This document shows, one piece after another, positions 59,747 through 64,000 of a stretch of DNA of 64,000 bases (its first letter is position 1; every line of letters starts with the position of its first letter). The position numbers were made by a program, and so were the translations under genes. The DNA lies in the NCBI GenBank assembly GCA_019638775.1, contig JAHBTD010000002.1, forward strand, positions 992,001 to 1,056,000, read 5' to 3'. The notes beneath the pieces were generated by a model. The model made no database searches. It was not told where the DNA came from and saw only the letters and a list, made by a program, of their open reading frames with translations. The stretch is from Fimbriimonadaceae bacterium. Its GTDB lineage: Bacteria > Armatimonadota > Fimbriimonadia > Fimbriimonadales > Fimbriimonadaceae.

Positions 59747-61077
59747 AAAAGGGATAACGCTTTTTCGACCCTCAAAAGTTCACTACGATCTATCGTTCGA
59801 GGGTCAAGCCAGACGATATCGCGTTCGATTCGGGTTAAAATTGCAGGTCTTCCCGTTCTCAATTTGCGAGCCGTTGCAATAGGATCGGCGGTTTTGAGAC
59901 CGAGCCTCCACGTCGGGATTCCCGCTCCGGGTGCAGAGCCACCGCCGACTTCGGTGAAACCCTGTGAAACTAGGCTCTCACCCTTGAAAGCCCTTTTAAG
60001 CCGCTGAGCATCTCGTTTGACGGAATCGAGGGGTTTTGAAAGGTAAGCAAGTGTGGGAATCTCATTCTGTCGTCCTGTTGAATAGAGCCGAAGCGTCTCC
60101 TCAAGGGCGGTAAGCGTGAGCTTGTCGACGCGAACTGCTCGCGCCAACGGGTGCTTGCGAATCTTTGCGATGGCTTCTTTCCGTCCAAGGATGATTCCGG
60201 CCTGTGGGCCGCCCAAAAGCTTATCGGCGCTCGCCGTGACGACATCAGCTCCTGCAGCCACCGCTTCTGGCAAAGTCGTTTCGTGCGGCAGCCCATACTC
60301 GGCGATATCGATGAGGCAACCGTTGCCCATATCGTCTATGATGAGAAGCCCTTTTTCGTCAGCGATCTTCCGCAAACTCTCTGCGGAAACCCCTTGCGTA
60401 AAACCTACGACGCGGTAGTTGCTGGGATGACAGCGTAGAATGGCGGCGGTTTCTTCGGTGATCGCATCTTCGTAGTCAAAGACATGAGTCTTGTTTGTGC
60501 AGCCAACCTCCACAAGTCTGCAACCGCTCTGCCGCACAATGTCCGGCATACGAAACGATCCGCCTATCTCGATCATCTGCCCACGGCTCAAGATCACCTC
60601 TTTTTGCGCACACAGCGCGCATAGAGCGAGGAGGACTGCGGCGGCGCAATTGTTGACCACATGAGCATCCTCCGCGCTTGTAAGGGCCAATAAGAGGGCT
60701 CGAACGTGGTCTTGGCGGTCACCTCTCTCCCCAGAGGCAAGGTCAATCTCGGTGGCGACGTGGCTCCCGGCAACTTCGGAGAGCCTTCTCTGAACGCTGG
60801 GTGCAAGTCGGGCACGTCCGATCCCTGTGTGCAAGATCACCCCGGATGCGTTGATAACTTCGACCAGTGAGGATGCGACCAGCGATTCGGCTTCGTTGAC
60901 CGCGAGTTCGATAGCTACTCCGTTTTGGGGGCTTTTTCCTGCCTGCACCATCGCTCGCATTTTTGCGACGGCTCCGCGAGCCGCGGCCGTGCGAACGGCA
61001 ACAGGGTAACCGCTCAAGGCGGATTCCCGGCTGAGGGCATCAACTTTAGGTAAGTCGCGAAGTTCCATACGCGACAT
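59743..61077 (-). CDS. selA: L-seryl-tRNA(Sec) selenium transferase
   Basis: 444 residues. PLP enzyme that turns Ser-tRNA(Sec) into Sec-tRNA(Sec). Family landmarks: VINASGVILHTGIGRARLAP, LSRGQMIEIGGSFRMPDI, RLVEVGCTNKTHVFDYEDAI, CHPSNYRVVGFTQG, the PLP Lys in ASADKLLGGPQAGI, and HPLARAVRVDKLTLTALEETL. The DLGSG box reads DDMGNG, a small deviation. No selB, selD or tRNA-Sec is nearby. If they are absent from the genome, this would be an orphan SelA-like enzyme. Confidence 0.92.
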   Translation of the reverse strand: MSRMELRDLPKVDALSRESALSGYPVAVRTAAARGAVAKMRAMVQAGKSPQNGVAIELAVNEAESLVASSLVEVINASGVILHTGIGRARLAPSVQRRLSEVAGSHVATEIDLASGERGDRQDHVRALLLALTSAEDAHVVNNCAAAVLLALCALCAQKEVILSRGQMIEIGGSFRMPDIVRQSGCRLVEVGCTNKTHVFDYEDAITEETAAILRCHPSNYRVVGFTQGVSAESLRKIADEKGLLIIDDMGNGCLIDIAEYGLPHETTLPEAVAAGADVVTASADKLLGGPQAGIILGRKEAIAKIRKHPLARAVRVDKLTLTALEETLRLYSTGRQNEIPTLAYLSKPLDSVKRDAQRLKRAFKGESLVSQGFTEVGGGSAPGAGIPTWRLGLKTADPIATARKLRTGRPAILTRIERDIVWLDPRTIDRSELLRVEKALSLL

Positions 61078-61091
61078 TTAGTTTAGCAATG

Positions 61092-62111
61092 TTATTCGCC
61101 GTAACGAGCCAATTCGGGCGGGCGTCCGGGGCTTCCAGGCCCTGAGCGGGTTATCACCACGGTCTGATTTCGCTCTTGGCGTGTGTTGCTGTCATAGATT
61201 GTGAGCAGGGCGGTCACGTTAAGCTGTGTGTCTACTCGGAAGGTCGATTTCGCCCAAACCACCGACCTTGGATCGATCTGTACTGCTCCGGTTGGTGGTG
61301 CGCCTGGGCTGGGTTTATCTTGCTGTTGAATGCGAAGCCAGGCCACAAATGCAGCCGCAGCCTGATTTTTGCTGACCATCGAAAAGTCGCGTTTCTTGCT
61401 GGCGGGATCAAGCGCCTCTAGCAGTTCGGGTTCGGTCAACTCTTTGATGAGAGCGATCCTGGTCTCCACCGCCTGTACAAAAGAGGCCTGCTTTTGTTTA
61501 TCAACGTTCGCTATCGTCATTCGAAGCGTCCGCTCCGCCCGCTTGCCAAACTCGGGACCGTAGGGCAAGATGGTGGACTCTTTGAGTGTTGTCTTTAGGT
61601 GTCCGCCAACCAGTTTGGCAAGCTTCACGAGGAAATCACGTTCAGGCATCTCCTCAATTCTCAAAGAAAGTCGGAGCGAGCCTAACACTGGGTGGATCAC
61701 GAGCTTCTTGGAGAACGGTAACGACGTCAGCGATTCCAGCTTAACGGTCTGAGTGTCAAGCATCTTTATCGTGACTTTCCCATCCTGTACCGTTTCAGCG
61801 GGAAGGCGTATATCGGAAATAGGATAGGTGGTCTTCAACTGAACATACACGCTCAAGGCCTCGGGCTGAATCATGCTGTCGAGGAAAGTCATCTCTACCC
61901 CAGGCATCTTCAGCATCGTTTCCGACGACCGGAAAGCAGAGACAATCGTGTTAATGTCAGCAGGGTCAAATTCGACTTTTGGAATTCTCGCAGGCGTGGC
62001 TTGGCAGACCATCACAGCTTGCTTTGTTTCGTCGAAAAGCTTATTCGCAAAGGCGTTGGGAGCGCCCCCCGAAAAAGTAAAAGCGGCGAGCGCCGCAGTG
62101 GCAACAATCAT
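61092..62111 (-). CDS. Secreted hypothetical protein, copy 1 of a tandem pair
   Basis: 339 residues. A short hydrophobic N-terminus (MIVATAALAAFTFSGGAP) is followed by FANKLFDETKQAVMVCQA, RIPKVEFDPADINTIVSAFRSS, a layout like a secretin N-terminal (STN) domain. It is paralogous to the protein at 62195 along its whole length, for example IHPVLGSLRLSLRIEEMPER against IHPVLGNLQLAIRVEEMEER, and LPYGPEFGKRAERTLRM against MPYVAEFGKRAETTLRT. The STN link is inference. Confidence 0.7.
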   Translation of the reverse strand: MIVATAALAAFTFSGGAPNAFANKLFDETKQAVMVCQATPARIPKVEFDPADINTIVSAFRSSETMLKMPGVEMTFLDSMIQPEALSVYVQLKTTYPISDIRLPAETVQDGKVTIKMLDTQTVKLESLTSLPFSKKLVIHPVLGSLRLSLRIEEMPERDFLVKLAKLVGGHLKTTLKESTILPYGPEFGKRAERTLRMTIANVDKQKQASFVQAVETRIALIKELTEPELLEALDPASKKRDFSMVSKNQAAAAFVAWLRIQQQDKPSPGAPPTGAVQIDPRSVVWAKSTFRVDTQLNVTALLTIYDSNTRQERNQTVVITRSGPGSPGRPPELARYGE

Positions 62112-62194
62112 AGTGTCCTCGATGGCATCTGTGCTTTAGACGAAGACAGATGCCATGAGTTATGACAAAGGCTTAGAATCCTCTCAGAGGGCGA

Positions 62195-63184
62195 CTATCC
62201 TCGCCCACGACGCGACGTTCGGGACTGCGTCACGGTGTAGCGCACTTCGTTTTCGCGCCGTGAAACCGGATCGACGAGCACAAGTTCAGCCGAAAGATTC
62301 AGCCGACTGTCCACTCGGAAGGTTGAGCGCTGCCAATCGACATACCGGAGATCAACGATTCGCGTTCGGCTGCGTCTGCCCGAAGTTTGCGCCTCTTGCA
62401 TAGCCATCTGAACCCATCGTACAAACACTGAGGCGGTTCTTTGCTTCGTCGATATCCAGAACTCGGTTCTAACTGATCCGTCGAGTGCGTGAAGTAGTTC
62501 TTGGGGATTCATTTCTCGAATCATCGCGATGCGCGCCTCGACTCCTTGGAGCATCAGTTCGTTGCCGTTTGGATTAATGTCTCGAACTGATGTGCGAAGT
62601 GTGGTTTCCGCTCGCTTGCCGAACTCGGCAACATAGGGCATGATCGTCAACTGTTGCTCAGTGGAGAGAAGGTGCCCTCCAATCAACTTGGCTACCTTGA
62701 TTAGAAACTCCCGTTCCTCCATCTCTTCAACACGAATTGCAAGCTGTAGGTTGCCAAGGACGGGATGGATACGGAGCGGGCGTGACAGTTCAAGATTTGC
62801 AAGGTCTTCGACGCGGATGACCTCATTCTCTTTCAGTTGGATCGTGATCTTGCCATCGTTTACGGCATCCGCATCCAGTCTGGCGGTACGTGCCGAGTAC
62901 GAGCCTGGCAGACGAAGGTTGAGTCCCAATACCTCGGGCGGGATCATGCCGTCTGTATAGGTCATTTCAACGCCCGGTGTTTTCGTCATGGTTGGCGACG
63001 ACCTGAAGGCAGCATAAATGGAGTTGACATCAGTGGCGTCAAACTCCATTGCGGGCAATCGAACACTGACAGCCTGAGACACCATAACGGGCTGCTTAGA
63101 CTCCTCAAAAAGCTGATTGGCGAACTCGCTTGGAGAACCGCCTGAAAACGTAAAGATTGCCGCTACTGCCGTCCAAATAGTCAT
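62195..63184 (-). CDS. Secreted hypothetical protein, copy 2 of a tandem pair
   Basis: 329 residues, paralog of the protein at 61092, with the N-terminus MTIWTAVAAIFTFSGGSPSE. Shared segments are VMVSQAVSVRLPAMEFDATD, KTPGVEMTYTDGMIPPE and STFRVDSRLNLSAELVLVD. The C-terminal 20 residues are Arg/Ser-rich. No known domain beyond the possible STN-like start. The copies are separated by 83 bp and may be co-transcribed. Confidence 0.7.
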   Translation of the reverse strand: MTIWTAVAAIFTFSGGSPSEFANQLFEESKQPVMVSQAVSVRLPAMEFDATDVNSIYAAFRSSPTMTKTPGVEMTYTDGMIPPEVLGLNLRLPGSYSARTARLDADAVNDGKITIQLKENEVIRVEDLANLELSRPLRIHPVLGNLQLAIRVEEMEEREFLIKVAKLIGGHLLSTEQQLTIMPYVAEFGKRAETTLRTSVRDINPNGNELMLQGVEARIAMIREMNPQELLHALDGSVRTEFWISTKQRTASVFVRWVQMAMQEAQTSGRRSRTRIVDLRYVDWQRSTFRVDSRLNLSAELVLVDPVSRRENEVRYTVTQSRTSRRGRG

Positions 63185-63295
63185 AGGATCACCTACGCGT
63201 AGAGACGCCTTTGGACAGCAATTGTTCGATTAATTACATTTTTTGGAGCATTGTCCCGATTGACGATCGCGGCATCTGCGTCGTCATCGTAGAGG

Positions 63296-64000
63296 CTAAC
63301 TCAACTTCGTAAGGTCGAAAAGTTTAGCCGTGCCGTCATCGCACCCAACGGCGAGCGCCGTGCCGTCTTCGGAGGCGCTGATGCAGATCGTTCGACGGTC
63401 ACCAAGTTCACACTGGGCGATCGGATTGCCTGTGTAATCGTACAGCCTAATTCGGTGCTCTTCCGACACCGCCAAGAGCTTGCGGAGTCCGGTAAAGGCC
63501 ATACACGGAAGACCAATCCCGACGGGAATTCGGGCGATTGGAGAACCGGTATCCAGGGCCCAAATGGTCACACTGTCGAAGGTTCGGGTGGCGCAAAGAC
63601 CATCCGATGCGGAGCCGGCAAATCCAAAAATCCTCTCCCCTGTGTGGAGCTTGCCCACCTTGGCTTGAGTCTGTGGGTCCCAGATCGTGACGGAGAAACC
63701 GTCAGTACCGATGATCGCATCGTCGCGATGAAGTTGGATGAGCTTGGTTGGGACGTCGTTATCGTGAAACCTGAATAGACGCTTTCCATCGGGTGTCCAA
63801 ATCTCCATTGCCCCGTCGTCGAATGCGGCGACAAGATTGCCGTCATCGCGGATCATCATTGACACAGGCGAGGTGATGAGGAAGCAGAAGGCATAAGGAG
63901 GAGCATAGATCCATCTCCGAACTCCTGTCTCCAGGTCGAGAGCGTGCAAACGTCCGCCAGCGGCGACGTAGAGCATATTGCGCATGTCGTCGATGGCAAT
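63296..64000 (-). CDS. Beta-propeller (WD40/PQQ-like) protein, N-terminus beyond window
   Basis: The frame stays open to the right edge, so the N-terminus is missing; an internal ATG at 63985 is not likely to be the true start. 234 residues are visible, with about five repeat blades: GGRLHALDLETGVRRW, GAMEIWTPDGKRLFRF, FSVTIWDPQTQAKVG, DSVTIWALDTGSPIAR, HRIRLYDYTGNPIAQC and GTAKLFDLTKLS at the end. The role is unknown; such proteins bind partners. Confidence 0.8.
   Translation of the reverse strand: MAIDDMRNMLYVAAGGRLHALDLETGVRRWIYAPPYAFCFLITSPVSMMIRDDGNLVAAFDDGAMEIWTPDGKRLFRFHDNDVPTKLIQLHRDDAIIGTDGFSVTIWDPQTQAKVGKLHTGERIFGFAGSASDGLCATRTFDSVTIWALDTGSPIARIPVGIGLPCMAFTGLRKLLAVSEEHRIRLYDYTGNPIAQCELGDRRTICISASEDGTALAVGCDDGTAKLFDLTKLS

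Overview
The window looks like a chromosomal segment from a moderately GC-rich, diderm-type, free-living bacterium. The family mix resembles Armatimonadota of the Fimbriimonas type: secreted lineage-specific proteins, a fused T2SS-N/MinD protein, ribosomal proteins with low-complexity tails, and a fragmented str-S10 locus. That placement is an inference from protein character. No 16S gene or database search was available.

Layout. 1-8495: a truncated secreted transglutaminase, 4-hydroxyphenylpyruvate dioxygenase (hpd), two DinB-fold paralogs around a degenerate GIY-YIG-like protein, a DUF4166 + membrane protein pair, an Lrp regulator and an M3 oligopeptidase. 8496-13230: a mosaic of hairpin repeats, a thiolase, a VOC protein and an mgtE-corA magnesium operon. 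13484-19295: tilS-ftsH, a stand-alone PD-(D/E)XK protein and a MinD-like ATPase with a type II secretion N-terminal domain. 19442-34123: mixed metabolism and cell-surface genes, including a lipoprotein cyclophilin, purM, a rhodanese, a diguanylate cyclase, a patch of small unknown membrane proteins, a BBE-type flavoenzyme, tRNA-Val, a CapA-like protein, a sulfatase, an aminotransferase and a lipoprotein. 34204-50131, all on the minus strand: a str/S10/spc ribosomal locus in the order rpsL-rpsG-fusA-tuf-[phosphotransferase]-rpsJ-[racemase]-[VOC-GNAT]-rplC-rplD-rplW-rplB-rpsS-rplV-rpsC-rplP-rpmC-rpsQ-rplN-rplX-rplE, which stops after rplE. 50528-64000: an M1 aminopeptidase, lysS, a GYF/membrane protein, mnmA with a VKOR-DsbA fusion, selA with an HD-GYP protein, two tandem secreted paralogs and a truncated beta-propeller protein.

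The most unusual feature is the intergenic DNA. It carries several families of very short (7, 8 or 11 bp), strictly phased, sequence-degenerate tandem arrays. They often have inverted arms that fold into hairpins or intrinsic terminators at gene 3' ends (near 3134, 4433, 10164/10344, 19295, 41786, 43631, 53146, 54828). There is also a hairpin mosaic at 8521-8901 and a GGAGTGCG-type palindrome family (27847, 28002, 35755, 53048). No transposase or RAYT gene is visible in the window to explain them.

Functional links: translation and its fidelity (ribosomal proteins, EF-Tu, EF-G, tilS, mnmA, lysS, selA), magnesium uptake, thiol-disulfide oxidation (VKOR-DsbA), c-di-GMP signalling (a GGDEF protein and an HD-GYP protein) and secreted or envelope proteins dominate.
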